51,968 bases of DNA from an uncultured Bacteroidales bacterium (GCA_947306365.1 CAMZGD010000018.1:1-51968); one strand, 5' to 3'. Numbered from the stretch's first letter, positions 7,716 through 16,802 are shown. Translations and numbers: made by a program. Notes: generated by a model from the sequence alone, not told the origin.

Positions 7716-9974
7716 TTACCAGACGTAGAACGGCCAGTGGATGCCGAACTTGAAGCCCGATACGGGCTTGATGTAATGGTACGCCGAGAAGTAGTCGGAA
7801 ACCGGCCACTCCTGGAAGGCGTTGGTGTATTTCACATAGATGCTGGCGCGTTTCCACTGGATGTTGGCGAACAGGTCGAAATAGGGCGCGTTGCCGATTT
7901 CCTCGCGTGTCTGGAGATGGAACTGCCCGATGTCCGGACTGTAGGCGGGCGCCCACCAGCGCGTGTTCGCGATGGCGTTGACGCCCAGCTGCATGTTCAT
8001 CACGTCCTTGACCACGTCGATGTCGAAATACCAGCGCAGGTTGAGCGCCAGCCGGGGCAGCGGCAGCACGTCGGGTGCAGAGCTCAGCTGGAAAAGCGCC
8101 CGGTTGTCAAAGTGGAGATGCCAGACCGTGAAGTCCTTGTGGAGGTATGCGCTCATCACGCTGACCGGCTTGTCATACTGCCGGATCACTGCGAGGGTGT
8201 CGTAATAGAGCATGTTCGCCACCAGCGCGTAGCCGAAGGACGCGTCGAGCCGCCATTTCGGAATCGAAAGCTCCGCCTCCAGCGTGCTCTTCGACACCTT
8301 GCTGAAATCGTTGTCCCACCGGTGGTGGTTCATCGTGATCCGTTGCTCGAAAGGATGCGGTGTCTTCAGGCCCGTATGGAACTTCCCGGTAAGATGGATG
8401 CCGCCCTGCAGGGGGTAGACCGAAAGCCGCAGCTTGCCGTTGATGTCGAAGTCGAACATCCGGTAGCCGGCATAGTAATAGTCTGCGTCGGCATCCCAGG
8501 CCAGGTATTTCTTGAGCTGTCCGGATGCGCCGCCGTACACGTAGAGATTGTGCTGCGTCTCATACTGGCGGCCGGTCAGATAGTCCGAGGGGCTGAAGGT
8601 ATAGGTCGAGAGGATCTGGTAGCCGATGCCGGCGTTGATCTTCGCCAGCAGCGCGTCAGGCGCGTAGGGCTGCAGCTTGATGAAGAAGCGGTTTTCGAAA
8701 TTGCGGACGGCCAGCTCGTCGGAACTGTTGGTCGCGTTGAGGTAGAACGCGTCGTGGTACAGCGCACGGCCGTAGGTGTCGTTTTCCGCGATCTCGTCGA
8801 CGTACAGCTTGTTGTACGTGGTGAATTCCCCGCTGTGGCCGAGATGGGCCATCGTGCCTTCGCCCAGCGCCAGGGAGTCACGGTCCTTGCGGAAAAAGTT
8901 CATCGGCACGGCGAGCGTCTGGTGGATGAACCAGCTGCGCCGCTTGTAGTCGTTCGAGGCGCTGTTGAGGTTGACGGCGATCGACTTCGACTCGACGGAG
9001 GTGTCGCGGATCCAGAACGAGTCCTGGACGCCGCCGTTTTCCGAACGGGTGATCCGCTGCCGGATCGTGCCGAAGTTGGCGAAATACCGTTTCCCCATAT
9101 AGTTGCCGATGATGAAGGTGGTGCGATGGTCCGTATCCTCGTTGGCGAGCATGCCCCGCGATCCGAGCCGCTTGTAGCCCAGGGTAAAGTTGAACGACGG
9201 CGTGATGTTCTGGGTGGAGAGCAGCTTCAGGTTCGATTCCTCCTTCTTCCGGTTCACGAAGGGGGTGCCCCAGTAGGCCAGTTCGGTGTAGGGCGTCTTG
9301 GTGTTGTACTGCGGAATGCTCTCGTCCGTGTAAGAGTCGCCGATGTACGGCGAGAACATCGGTGCGTCGTCCACCTCCTCGCGTTTGAACCAGTTGTGGT
9401 AGAGTGTGGCGGAGCCCACCGGGCCGAGGTAGGTGGCTCCGACGTCCTTCCGGTACATCGGATATTCCGAGAAGTTGCTGTTGGCCGTGGTGTCCAGGCC
9501 GCCGAGGGTCATCTCGTTGAACTTCTTGTCGGAGGTCCATACCAGGATGCGTTCGCAGTATAGCGAGTCGGGTACGACATACGTGGCCAGTACGCGGGGC
9601 GCGGCGGCCTTGAGGCTGTCGCGCTCCTCCTTGCGGAGCCGGCGCACCAGCCGCTTGATATCGGTGGTGTCGGGCAGGCGCTGCGCGATCGAGTCGATGT
9701 AGGCCCGGTAGAGCGAGTCGAAGCAGGGAAGCGTGGCCGTGTCGATCTGGGTCCAGAAGACCCGGTCGAGGGAGTCATAGAGATTCTGTCGCCGGATCGA
9801 GTCGGCCTGTGCGGCCAATGCGGCCGAATCCAGCGGCGGAAGCGTGTCGCGCAAGAGCGAATCCTGCAGCCGGGGCAGATAACGGCTCCGTCCCGCGCCG
9901 GAAGAAATCCCGGGCAGAAGCAGCAGCGCCAGCAGCGCGGCCGTTCCCAGTGCAAGAATCCGCTGTTTGGTCAT
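7716..9974 (-). CDS. Putative outer-membrane beta-barrel porin (Porin_10-like)
   Basis: A 752-residue exported protein. The N-terminus (MTKQRILALGTAALLALLLLP) is a signal peptide, followed by an Asp/Ser/Leu-rich linker (about 30-120) and a long C-terminal region of alternating hydrophobic and polar strands ending FGIHWPFYVW, an aromatic C-terminus usual for outer-membrane barrels. Text such as LGYKRLGSRGML and HLHFDNRALFQLS matches the Bacteroidota putative porin family (Porin_10) as I know it. The ATG at 9974 sits 11 bp after the NAD-salvage gene; a longer open frame runs upstream over that gene but is antisense-like filler. Transported solute unknown. Confidence 0.82.
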   Translation of the reverse strand: MTKQRILALGTAALLALLLLPGISSGAGRSRYLPRLQDSLLRDTLPPLDSAALAAQADSIRRQNLYDSLDRVFWTQIDTATLPCFDSLYRAYIDSIAQRLPDTTDIKRLVRRLRKEERDSLKAAAPRVLATYVVPDSLYCERILVWTSDKKFNEMTLGGLDTTANSNFSEYPMYRKDVGATYLGPVGSATLYHNWFKREEVDDAPMFSPYIGDSYTDESIPQYNTKTPYTELAYWGTPFVNRKKEESNLKLLSTQNITPSFNFTLGYKRLGSRGMLANEDTDHRTTFIIGNYMGKRYFANFGTIRQRITRSENGGVQDSFWIRDTSVESKSIAVNLNSASNDYKRRSWFIHQTLAVPMNFFRKDRDSLALGEGTMAHLGHSGEFTTYNKLYVDEIAENDTYGRALYHDAFYLNATNSSDELAVRNFENRFFIKLQPYAPDALLAKINAGIGYQILSTYTFSPSDYLTGRQYETQHNLYVYGGASGQLKKYLAWDADADYYYAGYRMFDFDINGKLRLSVYPLQGGIHLTGKFHTGLKTPHPFEQRITMNHHRWDNDFSKVSKSTLEAELSIPKWRLDASFGYALVANMLYYDTLAVIRQYDKPVSVMSAYLHKDFTVWHLHFDNRALFQLSSAPDVLPLPRLALNLRWYFDIDVVKDVMNMQLGVNAIANTRWWAPAYSPDIGQFHLQTREEIGNAPYFDLFANIQWKRASIYVKYTNAFQEWPVSDYFSAYHYIKPVSGFKFGIHWPFYVW

Positions 9975-9985
9975 CGTCCCGACGT

Positions 9986-12031
9986 TTATACAATCTTCAC
10001 GCCAATCCGCGCCAGTTCGTTGAGCGTCCGGTTGTGTCCCTCCTTGTCGATGTAGGCGAGCCCGCGCTCGAGCAGGAACACGTTGTGGCCGGCCTTGACC
10101 AGGTCGAAGCAGGTCTCCCGGATGCAGTATTCGGTGGCGATGCCGCTCACCAGTACGTTCTTCGTCAGGAAGTTGTTGAGTTCGATGCCTTCGGCGTTGT
10201 GGCTCTCGAAGCCGGAGTACTGCTCCCGCTTCGGGTTGACGCCCTTGAAGAACATGTTGTCCTTCGACGGCCGGTGCCCGGCCAGTTCCACCTTCGTGTA
10301 GAAGTCCGCGTGAATCTCGCCGCCGCGGGTCTGCATCACGCAGTGGGGCGGCCACGGGCCTCCCTGCTCCTGGAATGAGCAGTGGTTCACCGGATGGTGG
10401 TCCATCACGTAGAGCACCTGGTCGTTGGGATAGCGGTTGATGATCCGGATGCTCTCCGCCACGGCTTTCTCCGCGTTCGCGCAGGCCAGCGTCCCGTCGA
10501 TGAAGTCATAGAGCATGTCCACCACCACGTGGGTGTAGCGGTTGGTGGCCGTTCCGTCCTCCTGTTCCTGCATCATGTTGATCTGGTGGATGAGGCGGTT
10601 GATGAGCCTCATCTTCAGGTCGTACAGGTCGTCGGAGATGTCCACCTTGTAGTAGTGCGGGTTGATGATACGGGTCTGCGTCTCGTTGAACGAGGCCAGG
10701 TTCGCCTTGTAATAGTCACGCTTCTCGAAGATCGTGCGCGTGTCCTCGACGATGCGGCCGTCGTCGTAAACGAGCTCCTGCAGCGGCTTGAAGGTATAGG
10801 AACCGGCGGGGAAGGTGGTGTACTTGGTCTCGTCGGCCTCGTCCGTGATGTGGAGCTCTTCGCCGGCCTCGATGATGCGGGCGAAGGAATCGTCGCGCAG
10901 GCAGGTGACGTCTGCCTTGAACTTGCCGTCCTGGATGATGCGGTAGGTGATCTGGAACCCAGGGTTGATGAGCTTCGCCTTGTCTTCGCTCCGCTTGAGG
11001 ATCGGTTCGTCGTCCACCTGCACGAGCTTGTACACGTTGCCGAAGCACGGATTGTGCTTGCTGGTGGCGATGGCGTCGCCCACGCCGTAGCTGTCGATGC
11101 GGGCGCCCTGTTTCTCCAGGTCGGAGATGATGTATTCGTCGAGCGAGTTGGTGGCGAAGATCTTGCAGTTTAACAGGCCGGCCGCGTCGAGCATCTCGCG
11201 GCACTTGACCGAGAGGTAGGCGAGGTCGCCGCTGTCGAGGCGGATGCCGTAACCCTGCGGATAGCTGTCGTCGATGCCGTTGGCCTTGAACGCCTTGATG
11301 GCGTTCTTCACGCCGCACTTGAGGGTGTCGAACGTGTCGACGAGCAGGATGAGCCCTTCGCCGCGGTGTGTCTTGATATAGGTGTCGAACGCCTTGTATT
11401 CGCCGTCGATGGTGCAGCCGAAGGAAGTGGTGTAGCTGTGGGCCATCGTGCCGCTGGCGTCGAAGCCGAATTCCACGCCCGTGAGGATGTTCGACGTGCT
11501 CGCGCAGCCGCCGATGAAGGCGGCCTTGGCGCCGTACTGCGCCGCCCAGGGGCCGTGGGCGCGGCGGGAGCCGAACTCGCTTACAGGGTGCGAGGCGGCC
11601 CGCGTGACGCGCGAGGCCTTCGTGGCGATGGCCATCTGGTGGTTCATGATGCAGAGCAGCGGCGTCTCGAGAACCTGCGCCTCGATGATCGGTCCGACGA
11701 TCGTCAGGACGGGCTGTTTCGGGAAGGCGATCTCACCCTCCTTCATCGCATAGACCTTGCCCGTGAACCGCATGTGGGCGAGGTACTCCCGGAATTCACG
11801 GTAATCGTCGCCGGGGAGGAACTGCTCGAAGAAGGAGATGTCCTCGCTGCCCAGGCCGGCGATCATCTGCACCGCTTCGCGGATGCCGCTGACCACCGCC
11901 CAGTTGTTGTTGTCGGGCGCCTTGCGGAAGAAAAGGTTGAACACGGCGATGCGGTCTTTCATTCCGTTCTCGAAGAAAGACTTGCCCATCGTGTACTGGT
12001 ACTTGTCGGAGCAATAGGAGATATTGAGCAT
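9986..12031 (-). CDS. pncB-pncA: Nicotinate phosphoribosyltransferase fused to nicotinamidase
   Basis: A 681-residue bifunctional NAD-salvage protein. Residues 1 to about 480 are a nicotinate phosphoribosyltransferase (LNISYCSDKYQYTMG, GTMAHSY with the phosphorylatable histidine, GYGIRLDSGDL). Residues about 500-681 are an isochorismatase-fold nicotinamidase with every catalytic element: Asp in HVVVDMLYDF, metal site MDHHPVNHCSF, Lys in FFKGVNP, and Cys in GIATEYC. It would turn nicotinamide into nicotinate and then NaMN in one chain. I prefer the ATG at 12031, 4 bp from the cpsB stop and matching the family N-terminus; an ATG at 12055 would overlap cpsB by 20 bp. Placement inside a capsule-export operon suggests co-transcription, not shared function. 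Confidence 0.92.
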   Translation of the reverse strand: MLNISYCSDKYQYTMGKSFFENGMKDRIAVFNLFFRKAPDNNNWAVVSGIREAVQMIAGLGSEDISFFEQFLPGDDYREFREYLAHMRFTGKVYAMKEGEIAFPKQPVLTIVGPIIEAQVLETPLLCIMNHQMAIATKASRVTRAASHPVSEFGSRRAHGPWAAQYGAKAAFIGGCASTSNILTGVEFGFDASGTMAHSYTTSFGCTIDGEYKAFDTYIKTHRGEGLILLVDTFDTLKCGVKNAIKAFKANGIDDSYPQGYGIRLDSGDLAYLSVKCREMLDAAGLLNCKIFATNSLDEYIISDLEKQGARIDSYGVGDAIATSKHNPCFGNVYKLVQVDDEPILKRSEDKAKLINPGFQITYRIIQDGKFKADVTCLRDDSFARIIEAGEELHITDEADETKYTTFPAGSYTFKPLQELVYDDGRIVEDTRTIFEKRDYYKANLASFNETQTRIINPHYYKVDISDDLYDLKMRLINRLIHQINMMQEQEDGTATNRYTHVVVDMLYDFIDGTLACANAEKAVAESIRIINRYPNDQVLYVMDHHPVNHCSFQEQGGPWPPHCVMQTRGGEIHADFYTKVELAGHRPSKDNMFFKGVNPKREQYSGFESHNAEGIELNNFLTKNVLVSGIATEYCIRETCFDLVKAGHNVFLLERGLAYIDKEGHNRTLNELARIGVKIV

Positions 12032-12035
12032 GGTG

Positions 12036-12788
12036 TTAACCGAAAATAGTTTCATTGTTGCGGGCCAGCTGCCGGACCTTTTCCAGCTGCGCGTCCGTGA
12101 TCCGGAAGCCGGTGAAATGGCCGATCTGCCGGCAGGCGTGCACGTCGGTGCCCAGGTAACTGTACATGTCGTGGTCGAGGAGCCAGCGGACGATGTCCAG
12201 CGACGGCTCGCCGTACGCGCCGGTAAGCGACATCATGTTGAGCTGCAGCCGGCAGCCGGCGTCGAAGAATTCACGGAGTTCGGCGACGCCTTCCTTCCGG
12301 TCGAATGCCGTCTGGTAGAAGACATAGCGCTCCGGATGCGCGAGAACAGGCTTGAACCCGTCCAGCTGGAGGTTGAAGATCGTGTCGCGGATCTCGCGGC
12401 TGCGCTCGAAGTACGACATCTCGATGAGGATATGCCCGTCGGGCCAGCACAGCCGGTCGCCGGACGTGGCGAAAAACTCGTCCACCATATACTCGGAGGC
12501 AAGGTGGAACGTCAGGTCGGAACGGAGGTCTTCAGGAATCCGGGGCAGGAAGGCCTCGAAGCGCTCCTGCAGGTCCGCGGCCGTGTTGGGGAACATCGTG
12601 CGGGAGACGTGCGGCGTGAGGATGACCTTCCGGACGCCGAGCCGGTGGAGTTCCGTCAGGATCGCCACCGATTCTTCCACGTCGGGCGAGCCGTCGTCCA
12701 CGCCGGGCAGGATATGCGAATGAGCGTCGGTCGTGAGGCCGATGTCCGCAAACGATCCGGTTGCCGGCTTTTTCCTGAAGAAGCGCAT
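12036..12788 (-). CDS. CpsB/CapC-type tyrosine-protein phosphatase (PHP fold)
   Basis: A 250-residue metal-dependent phosphatase that removes phosphate from the tyrosine-rich tail of the BY-kinase encoded just upstream. The PHP metal site is visible as DAHSHILPGVDDG at 21-33, with further ligands in ILTPHVS, LASEYMVD, VLAHPERY and GTDVHA. Length matches the family. The start is 3 bp after the kinase stop, so the kinase and phosphatase are translationally linked. This pair controls chain-length and export in Wzy-dependent capsule systems. Confidence 0.92.
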   Translation of the reverse strand: MRFFRKKPATGSFADIGLTTDAHSHILPGVDDGSPDVEESVAILTELHRLGVRKVILTPHVSRTMFPNTAADLQERFEAFLPRIPEDLRSDLTFHLASEYMVDEFFATSGDRLCWPDGHILIEMSYFERSREIRDTIFNLQLDGFKPVLAHPERYVFYQTAFDRKEGVAELREFFDAGCRLQLNMMSLTGAYGEPSLDIVRWLLDHDMYSYLGTDVHACRQIGHFTGFRITDAQLEKVRQLARNNETIFG

Positions 12789-12791
12789 GGA

Positions 12792-15221
12792 TCAGCTGGT
12801 TTCCGTCCCGGCATTCTCGGCCTGGCCGACTTTCTTCTTGTCGCCGTAGCCATAACCGTAGCCGTAGCCGTATTTGTTCTTGCCGTAGCCGTAGTGGCCG
12901 TAGCCGTAACCGTAGTGGTAGCCGTACGAACGCGCCTTGATGTCCACGCCGTTGAGAACGATATACACGTTCTTCAGCTTTTTCTCGCGGGCGATCTCGT
13001 CGAGGTCTTCCACGAAGCGCAGTTCGCACACGCCGGCGCGCAGCAGGAAGATGTTGGCGTCCACGTAGCGGTTGAACGTCGTGGCGTCGGCGACGGGCAG
13101 GTACGGTGAACTGTCGAAGAGGATGTAGTCGTAACCCAGCGACTTGAGGTATTCCACGGCCTTTTCCATCCGTTCCGATTCGATGAGCTCCGAAGGGTTC
13201 GGCGGAATGGCGCCGGCGGGCAGCACGTCGAGCGTCGGCACCCCGTTGCATCCGTGCTCGATGGAGGCAGACAGGTCGTCGTTCTTGCCGACGAGGTAGG
13301 GGACCAGGCCCTGGTCGTGATGCTGGTGGATGCCGAAGATCTTGGAAAGCTGCGGCTTGCGGAGGTCGACGCCGACCAGCAGCACCTTGAAGCCTGTATG
13401 GGCGATGGTAAGTGCTAGATTCGACGAGATGTAGGATTTTCCTTCGCCCGGCACGCCCGAGGTGATCTGGAAGGTCTTGTGGCCCAGGTAGCGGACATTC
13501 GAGCGCAGGATGCGGAGCGTCTCTTCGAACGGGTCGCGCCCCGTGACTTTCATCAGCTGGCCCGGATTGTCGGAGATCGGGATGGAAGCCAGGACCGGAA
13601 TGTCAGTGCGGCTGGTGATGTCAAGCTTGCCTTCGACCTTGCTCTTGAGCGCCTGGCGCAGGAAGAAGATGCCCGGCGGGAGGCAGAAGCCGAGCAGGAA
13701 GGCCAGCAGGTAGATCATCCGGCGGTTGGGCGCCGTTGGGACGGCGGTGTTGCGGGCCGAGTCGATCACCTTGCAGCGGTCCACGATGGCGTAGAGGGAG
13801 ATCAGGGCTTCCTCCTTCTTCTGCTGGAGCAGGATGTAGAGCGGTTCCTTGACCTGCTTCTGGCGGCCGAAGCGCGAAAGCTCCAGCTGCTGGGTAGGCA
13901 TCTCGGAGAGCCTTCCCTTGGACTGCCGCAGCTTGGCGGTGATGTTGTTGCGCTGCAGGCCGAAGGATTTCTCCTGGTTGCGCACCGAAGTGACGATGTT
14001 GCCCAGGATTTCCTGCAGCTGGTTGTCGGCCTGGATCACCAGCGGGTTCGATTCGCTGGAGCTGGCCAGCAGGCGGTTCCGCTCCATCAGCAGGGTGTTG
14101 AACTGGTGGATGGTACTGTTGAGGCCCACGTCGGTGATGCCGATGTTGGCCGGTATGAGCACAAGGCCCTCGTCCATCTGCTTGATGTATTCCTTGATGA
14201 TGTTGAGGAGCTCGATCTGTACGTCGATGGCGTTGAGCTGCTCCTCGTAGCGGGCGTCGGAGGAAAGGGTGATCTGCGACTGGGAGGACATGTCCACCAC
14301 CGTGTTGGCGCGGCGATAGTCCTCAAACTGGTTTTCGATCGTGCCGAGTTCATCCTCGATGAGTTCCAGCCGTTCGGTCAGGAAACTGATGGTGTTGTTC
14401 ACGGCGCGGCTGCTGAACTCCTTGGCGTCCTCGTTGTATTTTTCGACCAGGCAGTTGATGATATCCTCCGCCCGTTTGGGCACTACGTCGGTGTAGGTAA
14501 TGTTGACCACGTCGGACCGGTAGCTCGACTTCAGCTGGCCGGTGACCGTGAGATTGCCGCGCATGCCCTTGGCGGTGTTGCGGGAGGGCTCCATCGCGAT
14601 GATGTAGGCGTCACCCGGATCGAACTTGCCCAGATGCGTCTTGTCGATGATCAGCGTGTGGTTGTTCACGGCGAAAGGTTCGCCGAAATGATAGGCCTTG
14701 TTCTCCATCGGATACTTGTTTCCGTTCACGACCAGCTTGTTGATCCTGAACGAATTCGAGTCGGACGGCGTGAACGTGAGCTCGGTCTGCGGAGGGTTGC
14801 TGAAATATTCGGTCGAATCGATCAGCACGGAGAAGGGATTGTTTCCGTAGAAGAGGATGTCCTTGATGGGCCTTTTCTTGGAATAGGTGTAGTTGAGGCC
14901 GTATTCTTCCACCACGCGCTTCATCAGCGTATGGGAGTTGAGGATTTCGATCTCGTTGGCCATATAGCCGTTCTCAAGGCCGGAGATCACGTCGGTCAGG
15001 TTGACCAGGTCGGAACGTCCCTTGTTCACGAGCATGATCTTGCTGTTGGCCGTATAGCGCGTCTTGGTGACCTTGTTGTAGCACCAGGCGGCGAGGAGGC
15101 ACAGAAGCAGGGACGCCAGGATGATCCAGCGCATGCCCCATACGACGTTGAGGATTTTCTTCAGGTCGATCGAGGACTCTTCCTCGCGGGTGTTGTAATT
15201 GAAGTTGGGATATTCCTGCAT
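12792..15221 (-). CDS. wzc: Polysaccharide co-polymerase / BY-type tyrosine kinase (Wzc-like)
   Basis: An 809-residue inner-membrane protein with a Wzz chain-length domain fused to a cytoplasmic autokinase. Transmembrane helices lie at about 30-50 (WGMRWIILASLLLCLLAAW) and 505-527, bracketing a coiled-coil periplasmic region. The kinase has Walker A GVPGEGKS (Lys595), Walker A' LLVGVDLRKPQ and Walker B YDYILFDSS. The C-terminus is a tyrosine cluster: 12 tyrosines between about 766 and 792, mostly as GY repeats. The start MQEYPNFNYN is 5 bp after the wza-like stop; upstream extension overlaps that gene and is unlikely. It partners the Wza-like channel and CpsB phosphatase on the same transcript. 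Confidence 0.94.
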   Translation of the reverse strand: MQEYPNFNYNTREEESSIDLKKILNVVWGMRWIILASLLLCLLAAWCYNKVTKTRYTANSKIMLVNKGRSDLVNLTDVISGLENGYMANEIEILNSHTLMKRVVEEYGLNYTYSKKRPIKDILFYGNNPFSVLIDSTEYFSNPPQTELTFTPSDSNSFRINKLVVNGNKYPMENKAYHFGEPFAVNNHTLIIDKTHLGKFDPGDAYIIAMEPSRNTAKGMRGNLTVTGQLKSSYRSDVVNITYTDVVPKRAEDIINCLVEKYNEDAKEFSSRAVNNTISFLTERLELIEDELGTIENQFEDYRRANTVVDMSSQSQITLSSDARYEEQLNAIDVQIELLNIIKEYIKQMDEGLVLIPANIGITDVGLNSTIHQFNTLLMERNRLLASSSESNPLVIQADNQLQEILGNIVTSVRNQEKSFGLQRNNITAKLRQSKGRLSEMPTQQLELSRFGRQKQVKEPLYILLQQKKEEALISLYAIVDRCKVIDSARNTAVPTAPNRRMIYLLAFLLGFCLPPGIFFLRQALKSKVEGKLDITSRTDIPVLASIPISDNPGQLMKVTGRDPFEETLRILRSNVRYLGHKTFQITSGVPGEGKSYISSNLALTIAHTGFKVLLVGVDLRKPQLSKIFGIHQHHDQGLVPYLVGKNDDLSASIEHGCNGVPTLDVLPAGAIPPNPSELIESERMEKAVEYLKSLGYDYILFDSSPYLPVADATTFNRYVDANIFLLRAGVCELRFVEDLDEIAREKKLKNVYIVLNGVDIKARSYGYHYGYGYGHYGYGKNKYGYGYGYGYGDKKKVGQAENAGTETS
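12842..12928 (-). repeat. GY-coding hexamer repeat in the kinase tail
   Basis: The plus strand repeats the hexamer GCCGTA with small variations (GTAGCC/GTAACC), encoding the alternating Gly-Tyr tail of the BY-kinase on the minus strand. Such arrays are prone to slippage, which would change the number of phosphorylatable tyrosines without shifting the frame when whole hexamers are gained or lost. Confidence 0.75.
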
Positions 15222-15226
15222 AGCGG

Positions 15227-16039
15227 TTACTTGGTGGCCACGCGAACGATGAAAAAGGTGGCGACGGTCACCAGGGTGGACAGCGTGCTCAGGGCGATGG
15301 ACCACAGGCCGGTCGGCGTGGTTCCCGAGGCGATGCGCTTGGCGCTCTGGGGCACGTAGAGCACGTCGTTCTGGTGCATGAAGAAGATTTCCGAGTTCAG
15401 GATGGTGCTCTCGGTCAGGTCGATCTTGTAGTGGATCTGCTTGCCGTGGTCGTCACGGATCAGGATGATGTCGTGGCGGTCGGCGTTCAGGCTGAGGTCT
15501 CCCGCCATGCCGAGGGCCTGCAGGATCGTGACGCGTTCGCTCGGCATCGTATAGGTGCCGGGACGGTGGACTTCACCCAGCACGGTGACACGGTAGTTCA
15601 TGAAGGAGACCGAGACGACCGGTTCCTTCACCAGGCCGCGTTCCGTCAGCAGGGTGGTGATGTGGTTCACCAGTTCGGTGCGGCGCATGCCTTCCACGTG
15701 GATGCGGCCCAGGCCGGGCATGTCGATGCAGCCGTCCGCGTCGACGAGGTAGGGGATGGTGGAGTTCGCGTTGGCGTTGGCGATGTTGCCGGAAGAACTG
15801 TAGAACAGGGTGAAGTTATAGGGCGCCACCACGCTCTTGTCGGGACCGGAAATGACGATCTGGAGTTTGTCGTCCTTGGTGATGACGGGCTGGTATTCCG
15901 CGTCGATCTTCTGCGGGTCCACCTGGTCGATGTCCTGGAAATAGAGGATGTCCTTGGGCGAGGTGCAGCCTGCAAGCGAAAGCAGCGCCACCCCGGCGAG
16001 GAGCGTCGTACGAAGGACCGTTCTCAGCGATTTGGTCAT
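15227..16039 (-). CDS. wza: Polysaccharide export outer-membrane lipoprotein (Wza-like)
   Basis: A 270-residue polysaccharide export protein. The signal peptide ends in the lipobox LLSLAGC with Cys25 as the predicted lipidated residue. A Poly_export domain (about 45-140, including DKLQIVISGPD) and SLBB-like repeats (YRVTVLGEVHRPGTYTMP) follow, and a hydrophobic segment near 245-265 ends the protein, where E. coli Wza has its membrane-spanning helix. It is the first gene of the minus-strand operon, 18 or so bases after the predicted transcription start. Works with the BY-kinase encoded next to it; it most likely serves the polysaccharide made by the plus-strand locus from 24287. Confidence 0.92.
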   Translation of the reverse strand: MTKSLRTVLRTTLLAGVALLSLAGCTSPKDILYFQDIDQVDPQKIDAEYQPVITKDDKLQIVISGPDKSVVAPYNFTLFYSSSGNIANANANSTIPYLVDADGCIDMPGLGRIHVEGMRRTELVNHITTLLTERGLVKEPVVSVSFMNYRVTVLGEVHRPGTYTMPSERVTILQALGMAGDLSLNADRHDIILIRDDHGKQIHYKIDLTESTILNSEIFFMHQNDVLYVPQSAKRIASGTTPTGLWSIALSTLSTLVTVATFFIVRVATK

Positions 16040-16042
16040 AAT

Positions 16043-16060
16043 ATTCTGCTAATTCTGCTA
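16043..16060. repeat. 9-bp perfect tandem duplication in the wza leader
   Basis: ATTCTGCTA occurs twice head to tail, filling the short 5' leader between the predicted start of transcription and the wza-like ATG. It could be a simple duplication or a regulator or translation element. Confidence 0.6.
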
Positions 16061-16065
16061 ACTTA

Positions 16066-16096
16066 CAAAGGTAATGATTATTCCGGAACTATGCAA
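16066..16096 (-). promoter_or_regulatory. Promoter of the wza-wzc-cpsB operon
   Basis: On the minus strand TTG (16094-16096) and TACCTTTG (16066-16073) are separated by 20 bp, matching the Bacteroidales TTG/TAnnTTTG promoter. Most of it lies inside the last codons of the MurU-like gene, so the export operon has its own start even though the genes upstream point the same way. Expected transcription start is near 16060. Confidence 0.7.
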
Positions 16097-16797
16097 TCCA
16101 ACTGCGACAATTTGCCCACGTCGTGCAGCTCGAGCCCCGGCATCACGGCGGCGCGCACGACGTGCGTGCGGCAGACGGACAGGTAGAAATCCACGATGGA
16201 AAAACGTTCGGGCCAGTCGCGCATCAGCGGGAAGACCTGCGGGCTGATGCAGTGGATGCCCGAGAAGGCCAGCCGCACGCATTGGTCGGGGTCGATGCCC
16301 GGCCACGGGCTGCGCACCTGGCCGGTGGCGAGGTTGGTCCATCCCACGAGCCGGCCCTCGCCGTCGAACAGGAAATAGCGCTGCGTCTCGCGGTCGCTCA
16401 CCAGGATCGTAGCCAGGTCGTCCGTCCGGTGCCGGGCACGGAACCAGGCCAGGTCGAGGTTGGAGAGGATGTCCACGTTGTGCACGAGGAAGGGCTCCTT
16501 GCCGGCGAGCAGGGGCTCCGCGTGGCGGATGCCGCCGCCGGTCTCGCGCAGCAGGTCGGTTTCGTCGGAAAAGGCGACGTGGACGCCCCAGTCGCCGCGT
16601 GCGGCGGCGTAGGCGCGGATCTGGTCCGCGAAATGGTGGACATTGATCACAAGGTCGTTGTATCCGGCCGCCACAAGCTTTCCGGCCACGTGTTCCAGCA
16701 GGGGCTTTCCTCCCACGGGCACGAGCGCCTTGGGCATCTTGTCGGTCAGCGGACGGAGCCGGGTGCCGAGCCCGGCGGCGAAGATGAGCGCCTTCAT
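16078..16797 (-). CDS. Sugar-1-phosphate nucleotidyltransferase, MurU-like
   Basis: A 239-residue nucleotidyltransferase of the RfbA/GMP family. The N-terminal signature GLGTRLRPLTDKMPKAL (9-25), the GG ring PVGGKPLLEH and the metal-binding Asp in LVHNVDILSN are present. Bacterial MurU converts MurNAc-1-phosphate plus UTP to UDP-MurNAc in peptidoglycan recycling, working after the anomeric kinase AmgK. The gene directly upstream (5 bp) encodes an AmgK-like kinase, which is the main reason for preferring MurU over a mannose-1-phosphate guanylyltransferase. Fold certain, substrate inferred. Confidence 0.8.
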   Translation of the reverse strand: MKALIFAAGLGTRLRPLTDKMPKALVPVGGKPLLEHVAGKLVAAGYNDLVINVHHFADQIRAYAAARGDWGVHVAFSDETDLLRETGGGIRHAEPLLAGKEPFLVHNVDILSNLDLAWFRARHRTDDLATILVSDRETQRYFLFDGEGRLVGWTNLATGQVRSPWPGIDPDQCVRLAFSGIHCISPQVFPLMRDWPERFSIVDFYLSVCRTHVVRAAVMPGLELHDVGKLSQLDCIVPE

Positions 16798-16802
16798 CGC
16801 CC

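Noticed and set aside
7080..9563. Long plus-strand open frame over the transglycosylase and porin genes
   Set aside because: The minus strand has a signal peptide, a barrel C-terminus and SLT motifs; the plus-strand translation is antisense filler.
13479..15359. Plus-strand frame over the BY-kinase gene
   Set aside because: The minus-strand kinase has all Walker motifs and membrane helices; the plus frame has no recognisable domain.
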